A DNA stretch of 64,000 nt, from NCBI RefSeq assembly GCF_026891095.1, contig NZ_JAPTNL010000008.1, positions 1-64,000 on the forward strand, read 5' to 3'. The stretch's first letter is position 1, and each line of letters begins with the position of its first letter. The notes under the pieces were generated by a model. That model ran no database searches. It had not been told where the DNA came from and saw only the letters and a program-made list of their open reading frames with translations. Below are positions 46,111 through 57,292 of the stretch, piece by piece. The DNA comes from Roseovarius salincola (GTDB lineage Bacteria > Pseudomonadota > Alphaproteobacteria > Rhodobacterales > Rhodobacteraceae). The position numbers and the translations under genes were made by a program.

Positions 46111-46749
46111 ATGAGCACACATCTGACCCAAGACGCGATCACGCGGATGTTCACCGGCGCCGATGGCGCCTATGCGTTTGCACGCTGGGGTCGCCCCATC
46201 GCACCTATCGTCTTCGGGGTCGAGGACAGCACGCTGGACGTGGTCAAGGGCGCGATCGAGGCGGTGGTCGCGCTGGCCGGTCACCAGATGGCCGAGACCG
46301 ACCCTGAACTGGGCGTCAACCTGATGATGTTCTTCTTTCGCGACTGGCACGAGCTGACCGAGCTGCCCGATCTTGACCGGCTGGTGCCCGACCTCGGGCC
46401 GTTGGTCGGGCGGCTGGAGGCGGCCGGGGCGAACCAGTATCGCATTTTCCGCTTTGACGAGGAGGGCGCGATCAAGGCCTGTTTCGTGTTCCTGCGCATG
46501 GATGAGGACATGGCCGCGATGCCCGCCGAGACGCTGGCCTTGAGCCAGGTGGTGCAAAGCGCGCTTTTGTGGTCCGAGACCGCCTTCAGTGATGCCTCGC
46601 CGCTGGCAAAGATGCCGGAGAGCGGCACCGTGATCCTGCGCCCGGATATCGCCGCGCTGATCCGTGCCGCCTATGATCCCGCCATGCCCCCTGTCAGCCG
46701 CGATGCCAGCCATGCCCTGCGCCTTGCCGCACGGGTGACACCGCGATAG
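46111..46749 (+). CDS. Conserved hypothetical protein
   Basis: A 212-residue soluble protein with no signal peptide. The sequence has short conserved-looking blocks (FTGADGAYAFARWGRPIAPIVFGVE, GVNLMMFFFRDWHELTELPDLD, ACFVFLRMDEDM) but no domain I can name. The gene stands 9 bp before thpR, and the two may be co-transcribed. It is probably cytoplasmic. No function is proposed. Confidence 0.72.
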   Translation: MSTHLTQDAITRMFTGADGAYAFARWGRPIAPIVFGVEDSTLDVVKGAIEAVVALAGHQMAETDPELGVNLMMFFFRDWHELTELPDLDRLVPDLGPLVGRLEAAGANQYRIFRFDEEGAIKACFVFLRMDEDMAAMPAETLALSQVVQSALLWSETAFSDASPLAKMPESGTVILRPDIAALIRAAYDPAMPPVSRDASHALRLAARVTPR

Positions 46750-46757
46750 GAAGCACG

Positions 46758-47330
46758 ATGAGGCTGTTCGTCGCCATCGATCTGCCGCCGGTGACGCGCG
46801 CCGCGCTGACGCGGTTGCAAGGCGATCTGCGTGTCGGGCGGCATGCGGACCCTGAGACATTCCATGTCACGCTGGCCTTTCTGGATGACCAGGACCTGCC
46901 GGTCGTCGAGGCTGTCCACGAGACCCTGTCCGAAATCGACATGCCGGAATTTTCATTGCGTATCAGAGGGATCGACGTGTTCAAGCGAGCGCGCCCGCGG
47001 CTTGTCTTTGCGGGCGTGGAGCGCAGCGATCCGCTGGTTGCCTTGCATCGCAAGGTGCGCGGCGCCGCGATCGAGGCCGGGATCGCGCTGCAACGCCAGA
47101 GGTTTCGCCCGCATGTGACGCTGGCGCGCTTTCCCCGGGAGATGCCGCGCCATGAGCTGGACAGGCTGGGCGCATTCCTTGAGACGCATGGCGATCTTGA
47201 CCTTGAGCCTTTCGAGGTGGCCGCGTTCGGGCTTTACCGTTCTATCCTCGGGCCGGACGGTGCGGTTCATGAACGCCTTGCGGCATATGAGCTGCACGAC
47301 CGCGGCGATCCGGCGCTGAAAACCCCTTGA
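46758..47330 (+). CDS. thpR: RNA 2',3'-cyclic phosphodiesterase
   Basis: A 190-residue 2H phosphoesterase (formerly 2'-5' RNA ligase). The two catalytic HxT motifs are FHVTLAFLDD (about residue 36) and RPHVTLARFPR (about 118), with the typical N-terminus MRLFVAIDLPP and AFGLYRSILGPDGAVHE near the end. It opens 2',3'-cyclic phosphates on RNA; the physiological substrate is unclear. Confidence 0.92.
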   Translation: MRLFVAIDLPPVTRAALTRLQGDLRVGRHADPETFHVTLAFLDDQDLPVVEAVHETLSEIDMPEFSLRIRGIDVFKRARPRLVFAGVERSDPLVALHRKVRGAAIEAGIALQRQRFRPHVTLARFPREMPRHELDRLGAFLETHGDLDLEPFEVAAFGLYRSILGPDGAVHERLAAYELHDRGDPALKTP

Positions 47331-47414
47331 CCCCCGCACCGGTTTGCGGCCCTTTGTCGAGGAACGCATGAGGGGTACGCAAGGCGCGTCCACCGGAATA
47401 TCACGGGGCCGGAC

Positions 47415-47861
47415 ATGGCGCAGAAAAGCGGCGGGAATATCGACTTTTCAAAGGCGCCGGGGCCGCGGGGCGGCGCGCATGTCTTTGCGGTGCGGGTCTA
47501 TTACGAAGATACCGACATGGCCGGTATCGTATATTATGCCAATTACCTCAAATACATAGAGCGGGCACGCAGCGATTGGGTGCGCGAGATGGGCGTCGAT
47601 CAGAACGCGTTGCGCGACGAGGATGGCATCGTCTTTGCGGTGCGCCGCGTCGAGGCCGATTACCTGATCCCGGCACGGTTCGATGACATGCTCGAAGTGC
47701 GCACGCGCACTCTGGCGGTGACCGGCGTGCGGCTGATCATGGAGCAGACGGTCATGCGCGGCGAAGAGATTCTGTTCAGTGCGGTGGTCACGGCTGTCTG
47801 CATCAACGAGGCGGGCCAGCCTGCGCGCCTGCCGGCCCGTATCCGGCTTCTGCTGCACTAG
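47415..47861 (+). CDS. ybgC: Acyl-CoA thioesterase YbgC (Tol-Pal associated)
   Basis: A 148-residue hotdog-fold thioesterase. The 4-hydroxybenzoyl-CoA thioesterase signature is clear: VYYEDTDMAGIVYYANYLKYIERARSDW, with the catalytic Asp in the DMAG loop. It commonly precedes tolQ in proteobacteria and is thought to act in phospholipid metabolism at the inner membrane. tolQ follows after about 150 bp. Confidence 0.93.
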   Translation: MAQKSGGNIDFSKAPGPRGGAHVFAVRVYYEDTDMAGIVYYANYLKYIERARSDWVREMGVDQNALRDEDGIVFAVRRVEADYLIPARFDDMLEVRTRTLAVTGVRLIMEQTVMRGEEILFSAVVTAVCINEAGQPARLPARIRLLLH

Positions 47862-48012
47862 GGACGCCCGGCGATTATCCGCCGGAACCGCGCGGTTTGG
47901 CGAAAATCGTCACCGGTAACGCGGATGTTGTTGGCTTTCCCCTTGGAATTCGGATAGTTTCTCCCTCAATAAGGCCTGAAAACAAGGCCACCGAGAGAGA
48001 AGAGCAGGCAAT

Positions 48013-48708
<696 letters not shown>

Positions 48709-48711
48709 GCG

Positions 48712-49185
48712 ATGGGCGCTGGTGTCATTCAGAAATCAGGGGACAACGGGCGCAGGCGGCGCGGGCGCGGACGTTCGCGTCCGATGTCAGAGATCAACGT
48801 CACGCCCTTTGTCGACGTCATGCTGGTGCTTTTGATCATCTTCATGGTGGCCGCGCCGCTGATGACGGTGGGCGTTCCGGTGGAGTTGCCCAAGACGGCC
48901 GCCAACGCCTTGCCGGGCGAGGAGGAAGAGCCGCTGTCGGTGACGATCACCGGCGAGGGCGTGGTGATGATCCAGACCACCGAAGTGGCGCGGGACGAAT
49001 TGATCGGCCGGCTGCGCGCGATCGCCGCCGAGCGCGACAGCACGCGGGTCTATCTGCGCGCGGACGGTGCCGTTCCCTATGCGGATGTGATGCAGGTGAT
49101 GGGTGCGCTCAATCGCGGCGGGTTTTCCAATATCGGGCTGGTAACGGATACCGGCGGGCCCGATCTGGACAACCGGGGCGGCTGA
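48712..49185 (+). CDS. tolR: Tol-Pal system protein TolR
   Basis: A 157-residue protein with one N-terminal transmembrane helix following a basic tail (RRRGRGRSRPMSEINVTPFVDVMLVLLIIFMV). The conserved proton-carrying Asp lies in PFVDVMLVLL. The periplasmic ExbD/TolR domain ends with the typical RADGAVPYADVMQVMGALN. It partners TolQ. Confidence 0.97.
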   Translation: MGAGVIQKSGDNGRRRRGRGRSRPMSEINVTPFVDVMLVLLIIFMVAAPLMTVGVPVELPKTAANALPGEEEEPLSVTITGEGVVMIQTTEVARDELIGRLRAIAAERDSTRVYLRADGAVPYADVMQVMGALNRGGFSNIGLVTDTGGPDLDNRGG

Positions 49186-49195
49186 AGGCGCTGGC

Positions 49196-50338
49196 GTGAA
49201 CACCGGGCAGATCATATCCGGGGCGGGGCATCTGGCTCTGATGGGCTGGGCGCTGTTCGGGGGCGCCTTTCAGTCCGAGCCGTTGCCGTTCGAGGTGACC
49301 GAGGTCACGGCCATATCGGCCGAGGAGTTCGCCGCGCTGACCGACGCGCCGCACAGCCCCGAGGCGGTGGCGAATGTCGATACGCCCGAACCGCCCGCCG
49401 AAGGCGAAGGCGTGCCCGAGATAAGCCCCGGCGAGGACGCCGCACCCGAAGCAAGCCAGCCTGAAGCAACCGAAACGCCGCCCGCCGATACCGCACCCGA
49501 ACCCCAGGAGCCGCCCGCGCCTCTGCCCGAGGCCGAGGTGAGCGATGCGCCCCCCGTCCTGACGCCTCCCGAGGAGGATATCGCGGCGCTGGTGCCTGAA
49601 GTGTCGCCGCGACCGCAGCCGCGTCCGGCGCCGCGTGTTGCGCCCGAGCCCGTTGCGCAGCCCGAACCCGATGTCGAGATCGACGAGGTCGATCAGCAGG
49701 AGACCACGCCCGATGCCGAGGCCGCCGAGACCGTCGAAGAGGAAACCCGCGAGACCGCCCGCGAGGAAGCCGCCACCGAGATCGTGACCGAGGCCGAGGA
49801 AAACGACCTGGCCAGCGCCGCGCCGACGCGCTCGCCCCGGCCCCGCACGCGGCCCGAAACGCCCGCAGCCGAGCCCGACGCCGAACCCGCGCAGGACGCC
49901 CCGGCGCCGCGCGAGACGGAAACAGACGAGAACGCGGTGAACAATGCGCTGGCCGAGGCGTTGGGCCAGGGCCAGGCGCAGACCGGCGGCACGGATCAGG
50001 GCGCGCCTTCGGGGCCGCCGCTGACGGCTGGCGAGAAGGATGCACTGCGTGTGGCGGTGCAGAATTGCTGGAACGTGGGTTCGCTCAGCTCCGAGGCGCT
50101 GCGCACCACGGTGGTCGTCAGCGTCACGATGGGAGAGGATTCGCGCCCGGTGACCAGCTCGATCGAGATGCTGAGCGCATCGGGCGGCAGCGGCAGCGCG
50201 GCCAAACAGGCTTACGAGGCGGCGCGGCGCGCGATCATCCGTTGCGGTGCGGGTGGCTTTGATTTGCCGAAAGACAAGTATGATCATTGGCGTGACATTG
50301 AAATGACGTTCAATCCGGAGAGAATGAGGATCAAATGA
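49196..50338 (+). CDS. tolA: Tol-Pal system protein TolA
   Basis: A 380-residue protein that starts at GTG 49196. A short N-terminal hydrophobic segment ([20 protein letters not shown]) anchors it. A long Pro/Glu/Ala-rich spacer follows (about 45-275), and the C-terminal TolA domain contains [13 protein letters not shown] and [21 protein letters not shown]. The spacer crosses the periplasm so that the C-domain can reach Pal and TolB. Its composition is biased, as usual for the family. Confidence 0.92.
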   Translation: MNTGQIISGAGHLALMGWALFGGAFQSEPLPFEVTEVTAISAEEFAALTDAPHSPEAVANVDTPEPPAEGEGVPEISPGEDAAPEASQPEATETPPADTAPEPQEPPAPLPEAEVSDAPPVLTPPEEDIAALVPEVSPRPQPRPAPRVAPEPVAQPEPDVEIDEVDQQETTPDAEAAETVEEETRETAREEAATEIVTEAEENDLASAAPTRSPRPRTRPETPAAEPDAEPAQDAPAPRETETDENAVNNALAEALGQGQAQTGGTDQGAPSGPPLTAGEKDALRVAVQNCWNVGSLSSEALRTTVVVSVTMGEDSRPVTSSIEMLSASGGSGSAAKQAYEAARRAIIRCGAGGFDLPKDKYDHWRDIEMTFNPERMRIK

Positions 50339-51657
50339 AACATTACATGATGACCCTCCTGGCGGCCCTGATGCTGTGGACCCTGCCTGCGGCGGCCCAG
50401 AACGGGCCGCTCCGGCTTGAACTGACCGAAGGCGTGATCGAACCGATGCCCTTTGCGGTGCCGGAATTCGTCGCGGATGACGCCGAAGGAGCCGAGTTGG
50501 GCCGCCGGATCGCCCAACTGGTGGCGGCCGATCTGACCGGGACCGGGCTGTTCCGGGAGATCCCGCGGGATGCATTCATCAGCCGCGTGACCAGTTTTTC
50601 CAGCCCCGTGCAATTCGCCGACTGGAAGGCGATCAATGCTCAGGCGCTGGTCACAGGCGCGGTGACGCTTGATGGCAGCGGCAAGCTGGTGGTGCGGTTC
50701 CGCCTTCATGACGTTTTCGCCGGGCAGGAGCTGGGCGACGGGCTGCAACTGGTGGGCACTCAGGACGGCTGGCGGCGCATCGCGCACAAGGTGGCCGATC
50801 AGGTTTACAGCCGGATCACCGGCGAGGCGCCCTATTTCGACAGCCGGGTGGTGTTCGTCTCCGAATCCGGCCCCAAGGATCAGCGCGCCAAGCGGCTGGC
50901 GATCATGGATTATGACGGCGCGAATGTGAACTACCTGACGGGTTCCTCGTCGATCGTACTGGCGCCGCGTTTCTCGCCCAATGGCGATCGAATCCTCTAT
51001 ACCAGCTACGAAAGCGGCTTTCCGCGCATCTACGTGATGGATGTGGGGTCAGCGCAGCGCCGCGCCCTTGAGCAGCAGGAAGGCTCGATGAGCTTTGCGC
51101 CGCGCTTTGCGCCGGACGGGCGCACCGTGGTCTATTCGATGACGCGCGGCGGCAATACCGACCTTTACACCATGGATATCGACAGCGGCGCGGGCACGCG
51201 CCTGACCACGGCGCCCTCGATCGAGACCGCGCCCAGTTTCAGCCCCGATGGCAGCCGGATCGTGTTCGAATCCGACCGCTCGGGCAACCAGCAGCTTTAT
51301 GTGATGCCGGCGGGCGGCGGCGAGGCGCAGCGGATCAGCTTCGGCCAGGGGCGTTATGGCACGCCGGTCTGGTCGCCGCGCGGCGATCTGATCGCCTTTA
51401 CCAAGCAATCCAAGGGCCGCTTTCATATAGGGGTGATGCGGGTCGATGGCAGCGAAGAGCGTCTGCTGACAGCATCCTTCCTGGAAGAGGGGCCGACATG
51501 GTCCCCGAACGGGCGCGTCATCATGTTCACCCGCGAAACCCAGGGCGCGCAGGGCAGTGCGAGCCTCTATTCGGTGGACATCACGGGGCGAAACCTGCGC
51601 GAAGTGCCGACCGGCACCGGGGCGAGCGATCCGTCGTGGTCGCCATTGCAGGATTAG
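50335..51657 (+). CDS. tolB: Tol-Pal system translocation protein TolB
   Basis: A 440-residue periplasmic protein with a signal peptide ([22 protein letters not shown]), an N-terminal alpha/beta domain and a six-bladed beta-propeller. Propeller repeats are visible as [47 protein letters not shown] and [14 protein letters not shown]. It binds Pal and TolA. It overlaps the tolA stop by 4 bp. Confidence 0.97.
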   Translation: MKHYMMTLLAALMLWTLPAAAQNGPLRLELTEGVIEPMPFAVPEFVADDAEGAELGRRIAQLVAADLTGTGLFREIPRDAFISRVTSFSSPVQFADWKAINAQALVTGAVTLDGSGKLVVRFRLHDVFAGQELGDGLQLVGTQDGWRRIAHKVADQVYSRITGEAPYFDSRVVFVSESGPKDQRAKRLAIMDYDGANVNYLTGSSSIVLAPRFSPNGDRILYTSYESGFPRIYVMDVGSAQRRALEQQEGSMSFAPRFAPDGRTVVYSMTRGGNTDLYTMDIDSGAGTRLTTAPSIETAPSFSPDGSRIVFESDRSGNQQLYVMPAGGGEAQRISFGQGRYGTPVWSPRGDLIAFTKQSKGRFHIGVMRVDGSEERLLTASFLEEGPTWSPNGRVIMFTRETQGAQGSASLYSVDITGRNLREVPTGTGASDPSWSPLQD

Positions 51658-51747
51658 ACAAGCCGCGGTGCTGCGCGCATTCCCAAGGCGTTGGCGCTGT
51701 GGTAAGATAAGAAACGGGCATGACACCATAAACGAGTGGGCAATGGA

Positions 51748-52266
51748 ATGAATTATCTGAGCAAGACGATCCTGCTATGCGCAGGCATGGCGCTGGCCGC
51801 CTGTTCGAACCCTGACCGGTTCGCCGATGGCAGCGGCGGCGCGGGAGGCATGAATAACGGCGCCGGGGCCGGTATGGCCGGTTCGGCGCAGGACCCCGCA
51901 TCGCCGGTGTATTTTGAGCAAACGGTCGGTGACCGGGTGCTGTTCGCGGTCGACCAGTCGACCCTGTCATCCGATGCGCAGGCGACGCTGGACGGTCAGG
52001 CGCAATGGCTGATGACCAACAGCGATTATTCGGCCGTGATCGAAGGCCATGCCGACGAGCAGGGCACGCGCGAATATAACCTTGCGCTGGGTGCGCGGCG
52101 CGCGAATTCGGTGCATGAATACCTTGTCAGCCGCGGCGTTGCGGATAACCGCCTGAAGGTGGTGAGCTATGGCAAGGAACGCCCGATCGAGCTCTGCGCA
52201 GACGAGGCGTGCTATTCCAAGAACCGCCGCGCGGTAACGGTGATCTCGGCCGTGCCGAGCAGCTGA
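51748..52266 (+). CDS. pal: Peptidoglycan-associated lipoprotein Pal
   Basis: A 172-residue outer membrane lipoprotein. The lipobox is ALAAC with Cys19. A Gly/Asn-rich linker leads to an OmpA-like domain with FAVDQSTLSSDAQATLDGQA, EGHADEQGTREYNLALGARRA and SYGKERPI. It ties the outer membrane to peptidoglycan. ATGs at 51743 (another frame) and 51748 are close; 51748 gives the signal peptide. Confidence 0.95.
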   Translation: MNYLSKTILLCAGMALAACSNPDRFADGSGGAGGMNNGAGAGMAGSAQDPASPVYFEQTVGDRVLFAVDQSTLSSDAQATLDGQAQWLMTNSDYSAVIEGHADEQGTREYNLALGARRANSVHEYLVSRGVADNRLKVVSYGKERPIELCADEACYSKNRRAVTVISAVPSS

Positions 52267-52288
52267 CCCCTTTGAAGGAGAGCATCGG

Positions 52289-53155
52289 ATGCGCCGGTTC
52301 ATCGCCGTTCTGACCCTTGTGACGCTGAGTTTTCCCACGGTTTCGGGGGCGCAGGCCAATGACGAGACCCTTGCGGATATCCGCCAGGAACTGTCGGTGC
52401 TCTATGTCGAGCTGCGCAAGCTCAAGCGCGAGCTGAACACCACCGGTGCCGCCGGGCAACTGAGTTCCGGGGGCACCTTGCTGGACCGTGTCAACGCGAT
52501 CGAAAGCGAGTTGCAGCGCCTGACGGCGAAGACCGAGCAGCTGGAACATCGCGTTCAGAGCGTTGCCGAGGATGGCGCGAACCGGATCGGCGATCTGGAA
52601 TTCCGCCTCTGCGAGCTGGAAGCCGATTGCGATATCGGGGCGCTTGAAGAAGGCAGCACGCTGGGCGGGATCGCAACCGGCCCTTCCGCGGGCGCGGGCG
52701 GCGGCGAAGAATCGGGCGGCGCGGACGGACAGGACAGCGCCAGCGGCGCCGATTCTGACATGCCGCAACTTGCGGTCAGCGAAGAGGCCGATTTCGAGCG
52801 CGCCAAATCCGCGCTGGACGCAGGTGATTTCGCCGAAGCAGCCGAGCAGTTCGCCACGTTCCAGCGCAGTTATCCCGGCGGGCCGCTGACGGCGCGCGCG
52901 GGTTTGCTGCGCGGTGAGGCGCTTGAGAAATCGGGCCAGCTGAAAGAGGCGGCGCGCGCCTATCTCGACACGTTCAGCGCCGATCAGACCGGCCCCGATG
53001 CGCCGCTGGCGCTGACGCGCCTGGGTTCGGCGCTTGGCCAGCTGGGACAGGTCGAACAGGCCTGCGTGACGCTGAGCGAGGTCGGCAACCGCTTTCCTGA
53101 TTCCGAGGCGGTATCGGATGCGCGCGCGACCATGTCCGAGCTGGGGTGTCAGTGA
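52289..53155 (+). CDS. cpoB: Cell division coordinator CpoB (YbgF)
   Basis: A 288-residue periplasmic protein. A signal peptide (MRRFIAVLTLVTLSFPTVSGAQA) is followed by a coiled-coil trimerisation region (about 25-115; LADIRQELSVLYVELRKLKRE), a Gly/Ser-rich linker and C-terminal TPR repeats (FERAKSALDAGDFAEAAEQFATF, then further repeats to the end). CpoB coordinates peptidoglycan synthesis with Tol-dependent outer membrane constriction. It ends inside the start of tilS. Confidence 0.92.
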   Translation: MRRFIAVLTLVTLSFPTVSGAQANDETLADIRQELSVLYVELRKLKRELNTTGAAGQLSSGGTLLDRVNAIESELQRLTAKTEQLEHRVQSVAEDGANRIGDLEFRLCELEADCDIGALEEGSTLGGIATGPSAGAGGGEESGGADGQDSASGADSDMPQLAVSEEADFERAKSALDAGDFAEAAEQFATFQRSYPGGPLTARAGLLRGEALEKSGQLKEAARAYLDTFSADQTGPDAPLALTRLGSALGQLGQVEQACVTLSEVGNRFPDSEAVSDARATMSELGCQ

Positions 53156-54408
53156 CCGGCGACGCCGATGCAATGCTGGCGCAGATTCAAGAGCATTTCG
53201 CGCCTTGCCCGCCTGAGCGTCTGGGCGTTGCCGTGTCGGGCGGCAGTGATTCGCTTGCGCTTCTGATCCTGCTGAACGATTGGCGCCATGCGGGCGGGCC
53301 GGATCTTTGGCCGGTGACGGTGGATCACGGGTTGCGGCCGGAAGCCGCCGACGAGGCGGCCAGGGTGGCGCAAGTCTGCGCAGAGCTGGATCTGCCGCAT
53401 GACATCCTGAAATGGTCGGGCTGGGACGGGCAGGGCAACCTGCAGGACAAGGCGCGGCGTGCGCGTTACGCGTTGATGGCGGAGTGGGCGCGCGCGAAGG
53501 GTATCGCGCATGTCGCGCTGGGCCATACGGCGGACGATCAGGCCGAGACGTTCCTCATGCGTCTTGCGCGCGAGGCCGGGGTCGACGGGTTGGCGGCGAT
53601 GGTGCCCTGCCGCATCATCGCGGAGGTCGGTTTTTGCCGCCCGCTGCTGCCGGTGACCCGCGCGGCGCTGCGCGCCGAGCTGCGAGCGCGCAATATCGGC
53701 TGGAGCGACGATCCGAGCAACGAGGACCCGGCGTATGAACGGGTGCGCGCGCGCGCCGTGCTGGCGCAGTTGGCGCCGCTCGGGATCACCCCTGAGGGGC
53801 TGTCGCGCGTGGCGCGGCGTCTGGGCGATGTGCGCGAAACCCTTTATACATATGCGTCCCAAGCGGCGCGCGACCTGGTCGAGGTGCAATCGGGCGATCT
53901 GGTGGTCGATCCTGCGGGCCTTGCGGCGCTGCCCCCCGAAGTTGCGCGACGGCTGCTTCTGGGTGCGCTCGACTGGATCAGCGGTGCTGGTTACGGGCCG
54001 CGTGGACGGGCGATGGATGACCTCATGCAGGCGATTGGCGAGGGTCGCGACATGACCCTGGGTGGTTGCCTGATTTGCCCGCGCAAGAGCGGCGTGCGGA
54101 TCAGCCGTGAATGGAAGGCGGTCGAGGGGCTGCGCGTTCCGGCCGGAGAGGTCTGGGACGGGCGCTGGCAGCTTGAAGGCCCCGAGTGCCCACCGGGCGC
54201 CGAGATCGCCGCACTTGGCCCCGATGGGCTGGCCGCCTGCGACGAACGGGCGCAAGGCGGCTTGCCTGCGGCGTCCCTGATGGCCTCTCCGGCGCTGTGG
54301 CATGGGGCGCAGCTGCTTGCAGCGCCGCTGGCGGGGTGGGGCGGGCAATGGCGCGCGCGGCTGGTCCGCGACGAAGAAGCCTACCTTGCGTCTTATTTAT
54401 CTCATTGA
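53146..54408 (+). CDS. tilS: tRNA(Ile)-lysidine synthase
   Basis: A 420-residue enzyme that attaches lysine to C34 of tRNA-Ile(CAU), changing its decoding from AUG to AUA. The N-type ATP pyrophosphatase P-loop is VSGGSDSLALLIL near residue 32, followed by ALGHTADDQAETFLMRLARE. The start is GTG 53146, overlapping cpoB by 10 bp; GTG at 53152 is the alternative. It is followed by ftsH, as in many alphaproteobacteria. Confidence 0.95.
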   Translation: MSVTGDADAMLAQIQEHFAPCPPERLGVAVSGGSDSLALLILLNDWRHAGGPDLWPVTVDHGLRPEAADEAARVAQVCAELDLPHDILKWSGWDGQGNLQDKARRARYALMAEWARAKGIAHVALGHTADDQAETFLMRLAREAGVDGLAAMVPCRIIAEVGFCRPLLPVTRAALRAELRARNIGWSDDPSNEDPAYERVRARAVLAQLAPLGITPEGLSRVARRLGDVRETLYTYASQAARDLVEVQSGDLVVDPAGLAALPPEVARRLLLGALDWISGAGYGPRGRAMDDLMQAIGEGRDMTLGGCLICPRKSGVRISREWKAVEGLRVPAGEVWDGRWQLEGPECPPGAEIAALGPDGLAACDERAQGGLPAASLMASPALWHGAQLLAAPLAGWGGQWRARLVRDEEAYLASYLSH

Positions 54409-54432
54409 AGATACGGGCGTGATCTCTATTTT
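54404..54432 (+). promoter_or_regulatory. Candidate RpoH-type promoter of ftsH
   Basis: TTGAAG (54405-54410) and CTATTTT (54426-54432) with a 15-bp gap resemble the heat-shock sigma factor pattern. It lies between tilS and ftsH, with the -35 across the tilS stop. FtsH is under RpoH control in other proteobacteria, which fits. Pattern evidence only. Confidence 0.4.
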
Positions 54433-54487
54433 AGATGGATGGGTTTCATGATAGGCCCTCGCCATCCGAATTTTGAGGAGAATTTCC

Positions 54488-56416
54488 TTGGGTAACGCAA
54501 GAAATATCGCCTTCTGGCTGGTCCTGTTCCTGCTGATACTGGCGCTGTTCAACCTGTTCAGCGGTCCGGGCAACACGCTCCAGAGCAAGGCGATCAAGTA
54601 TTCCGAATTCGTGACCGCGATTGAGGAGGGCAATGTCAGCCAGGTGACACTGGACGGCGAGAACGTGCGCTTCCGCGGGGGCGACGGTAAGGAATACGTC
54701 ACCGTCAAGCCCGAGGATGCGGAGCTGACCGACAAGCTCATCGACGCCGGCATTCCCGTCAGCGCTGAACCGCAGGAACAATCTGGATTCCAGACCTTCC
54801 TGATCTCGCTTCTGCCATTTGTTCTGCTGATCGGCGTCTGGATCTATTTCATGAACCGCATGCAGGGCGGCGGCAAGGGCGGCGCAATGGGCTTTGGCAA
54901 GTCCAAGGCCAAGATGCTGACCGAAAAGCATGGCCGCGTGACCTTTGACGATGTCGCCGGGATCGACGAGGCCAAGGAAGAGCTTGAAGAGATCGTCGAA
55001 TTCCTGCGCAATCCGCAGAAATTCAGCCGCCTCGGGGGCAAGATTCCAAAGGGCGCGCTGCTGGTCGGGCCTCCGGGCACGGGTAAGACGCTTCTGGCGC
55101 GTGCCATCGCGGGCGAGGCCGGTGTGCCCTTCTTCACCATCTCGGGATCCGATTTCGTCGAAATGTTCGTCGGTGTCGGCGCCAGCCGTGTGCGCGACAT
55201 GTTCGAGCAGGCGAAGAAGAACGCGCCCTGTATCGTCTTCATCGACGAGATCGACGCCGTTGGCCGCCATCGCGGCGCGGGTTATGGCGGTGGCAATGAC
55301 GAGCGCGAACAGACGCTCAACCAGCTTCTGGTCGAGATGGACGGCTTTGAGTCCAACGAAGGCGTGATCATCATCGCCGCCACCAACCGCAAGGACGTGC
55401 TGGACCCTGCGTTGCTGCGCCCCGGTCGTTTCGATCGCCAGATCACCGTGCCCAACCCCGACATCAAGGGCCGCGAGAAGATCCTTGGCGTTCATGCGCG
55501 CAAGACGCCGCTTGGCCCGGATGTGGACCTGCGGATCATCGCCCGCGGCACGCCCGGCTTTTCGGGTGCGGACCTTGCCAACCTGGTCAACGAGGCCGCG
55601 CTGATGGCCGCGCGGGTCGGTCGCCGTTTCGTGACGATGGAAGATTTCGAGAACGCCAAGGACAAGGTCATGATGGGTGCCGAGCGCCGCTCGATGGTGC
55701 TGACCGACGATCAGAAGGAAAAGACCGCCTATCACGAGGCCGGACATGCGATCGTCGGGCTGGAACTGCCCAAATGCGACCCGGTCTACAAGGCCACGAT
55801 CATCCCGCGCGGTGGCGCGCTGGGCATGGTGGTCAGCCTGCCCGAGATCGACCGCCTGAACTGGCACAAGTCGGAATGCGAGCAGAAGCTGGCGATGACC
55901 ATGGCGGGCAAGGCGGCCGAGATCCTGAAATACGGGCCTGACGACGTGTCCAACGGACCGGCAGGCGATATCCAGCAGGCCAGCGGCCTTGCGCGCGCGA
56001 TGGTTCTGCGCTGGGGGATGTCGGACAAGGTCGGCAATGTCGATTACGAGCAGGCCCATGAGGGTTACATGGGCAACGCCGCTGGCGGCTTCTCGATTTC
56101 GGCCCATACCAAGGAGCTGATCGAGGACGAGGTCAAGCGCATGATCGACGAGGCCTATGAAAAGGCCCACAAGATCCTGACCGAAAAGAAGGACGAGTGG
56201 GACCGGCTGGCGCAGGGGCTTCTGGAATACGAGACCCTGACCGGAGAAGAGATCGCACGGGTCATTCGTGGTGAGCCGCCCGAGTCCGACGACGACAGCG
56301 GCGGGTCCCCCGAGAAGGAGGAGAAACCCTCGCTGACCGCGATTCCCAAGACCAAGCCCAAGGCCGCGCCCGGAAAACTGGGCGATGGCGGGCCGGAGCC
56401 CGAGCCCTCGGCGTGA
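54488..56416 (+). CDS. ftsH: ATP-dependent zinc metalloprotease FtsH
   Basis: A 642-residue membrane AAA protease. TM1 (about 8-24) and TM2 (about 104-121) flank a periplasmic domain. The AAA module has Walker A GPPGTGKT at 194-201, Walker [16 protein letters not shown] and the second region of homology around [18 protein letters not shown]. The zinc site is HEAGH at 416-420. It degrades unassembled membrane proteins and regulators such as RpoH. The start is TTG 54488, placed 7 bp after GAGGAG; a TTG at 54473 would overlap the ribosome binding site. Confidence 0.96.
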   Translation: MGNARNIAFWLVLFLLILALFNLFSGPGNTLQSKAIKYSEFVTAIEEGNVSQVTLDGENVRFRGGDGKEYVTVKPEDAELTDKLIDAGIPVSAEPQEQSGFQTFLISLLPFVLLIGVWIYFMNRMQGGGKGGAMGFGKSKAKMLTEKHGRVTFDDVAGIDEAKEELEEIVEFLRNPQKFSRLGGKIPKGALLVGPPGTGKTLLARAIAGEAGVPFFTISGSDFVEMFVGVGASRVRDMFEQAKKNAPCIVFIDEIDAVGRHRGAGYGGGNDEREQTLNQLLVEMDGFESNEGVIIIAATNRKDVLDPALLRPGRFDRQITVPNPDIKGREKILGVHARKTPLGPDVDLRIIARGTPGFSGADLANLVNEAALMAARVGRRFVTMEDFENAKDKVMMGAERRSMVLTDDQKEKTAYHEAGHAIVGLELPKCDPVYKATIIPRGGALGMVVSLPEIDRLNWHKSECEQKLAMTMAGKAAEILKYGPDDVSNGPAGDIQQASGLARAMVLRWGMSDKVGNVDYEQAHEGYMGNAAGGFSISAHTKELIEDEVKRMIDEAYEKAHKILTEKKDEWDRLAQGLLEYETLTGEEIARVIRGEPPESDDDSGGSPEKEEKPSLTAIPKTKPKAAPGKLGDGGPEPEPSA

Positions 56417-57198
56417 GCGGCGTGGCCGCCTCTTCCGACTGGAATCCCGGAGCCTATGCAAGGTTCCGGGATTTGCGGTTGCGTCCCGGTCTGGACCTTT
56501 TGAATGCGGTCAGCCGGATGGGCGCGGGCGATCTGATTGATCTTGGCTGCGGCAACGGCGCGCTTGGCGAAGCGCTCAAGGCGCGTGCGGGCGGGCGCGA
56601 GGTGATCGGCGTCGATGCGTCGCCGGCGATGCTGGAAAAGGCGCAGCAGATGCCCGGCTATCACAGCCTTCAACGCGCCGATATCATGGAATGGCACCCG
56701 CGCCGCGCGCCGGGCCTGATCTTTTCCAATGCCGTGCTGCACTGGGTGGGCAACCACGAAGACCTGATGCCGCGCCTTGCGGGGCTTTTGGGCAAGGGCG
56801 GCACGCTGGCGGTGCAGATGCCGCATCAGAACAAGGCGCCTTCGCATCGCGTCTGGCTGAGCCTCGCCGAGGAACTGTTCCCCGGACGGATCGGCAAGAT
56901 GGGCACGCCCGGCGTCATGGCACCGGTCAAGTACGAAGAGCTTCTGTCACGGCTCGGTCAGTTCCGCCTTTGGGAAACCGAGTATTACCAGCGCCTTGTC
57001 GCCGAGGCGGGCAGCCATCCGGTGCGCCGTTTCACCGAAAGCACCTATGCGCGCCCGGTTCTCGAGGCGCTGGACAAGGACGAGAAGGCCGATCTGATCC
57101 GCCGCTACGAAGAGGTCATGCATGCGGCCTATCCTGTCAGGGCGGATGGATCGGTGCTGTTCCCGTTCCGGCGGATGTTCTTTACGCTGACGGTCTGA
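56413..57198 (+). CDS. Trans-aconitate 2-methyltransferase-like SAM methyltransferase
   Basis: A 261-residue class I methyltransferase. Motif I is [15 protein letters not shown], motif [17 protein letters not shown] and motif [23 protein letters not shown], all close to Tam (trans-aconitate methyltransferase). Start is GTG 56413, which overlaps the ftsH stop. The small-acid substrate is inferred by similarity to the Tam pattern. Confidence 0.85.
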   Translation: MSGVAASSDWNPGAYARFRDLRLRPGLDLLNAVSRMGAGDLIDLGCGNGALGEALKARAGGREVIGVDASPAMLEKAQQMPGYHSLQRADIMEWHPRRAPGLIFSNAVLHWVGNHEDLMPRLAGLLGKGGTLAVQMPHQNKAPSHRVWLSLAEELFPGRIGKMGTPGVMAPVKYEELLSRLGQFRLWETEYYQRLVAEAGSHPVRRFTESTYARPVLEALDKDEKADLIRRYEEVMHAAYPVRADGSVLFPFRRMFFTLTV

Positions 57199-57292
57199 AC
57201 GGCTGCTGATGCAAAGACGCACATTTTGTCATTTGACCACGCGCGCGCAACACGGGAAAGTTGTGTCCGATGCTTTTTGACAGGGAGGCTTG

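Noticed and set aside
47881..47910. EcfG promoter before tolQ
   Set aside because: GGAAC is present at 47883-47887 but no CGTT follows at 16-17 bp.
54446..56461. A 671-codon minus-strand frame opposite ftsH
   Set aside because: A shadow of FtsH. The plus strand has the Walker, SRH and HEAGH motifs and a ribosome binding site.
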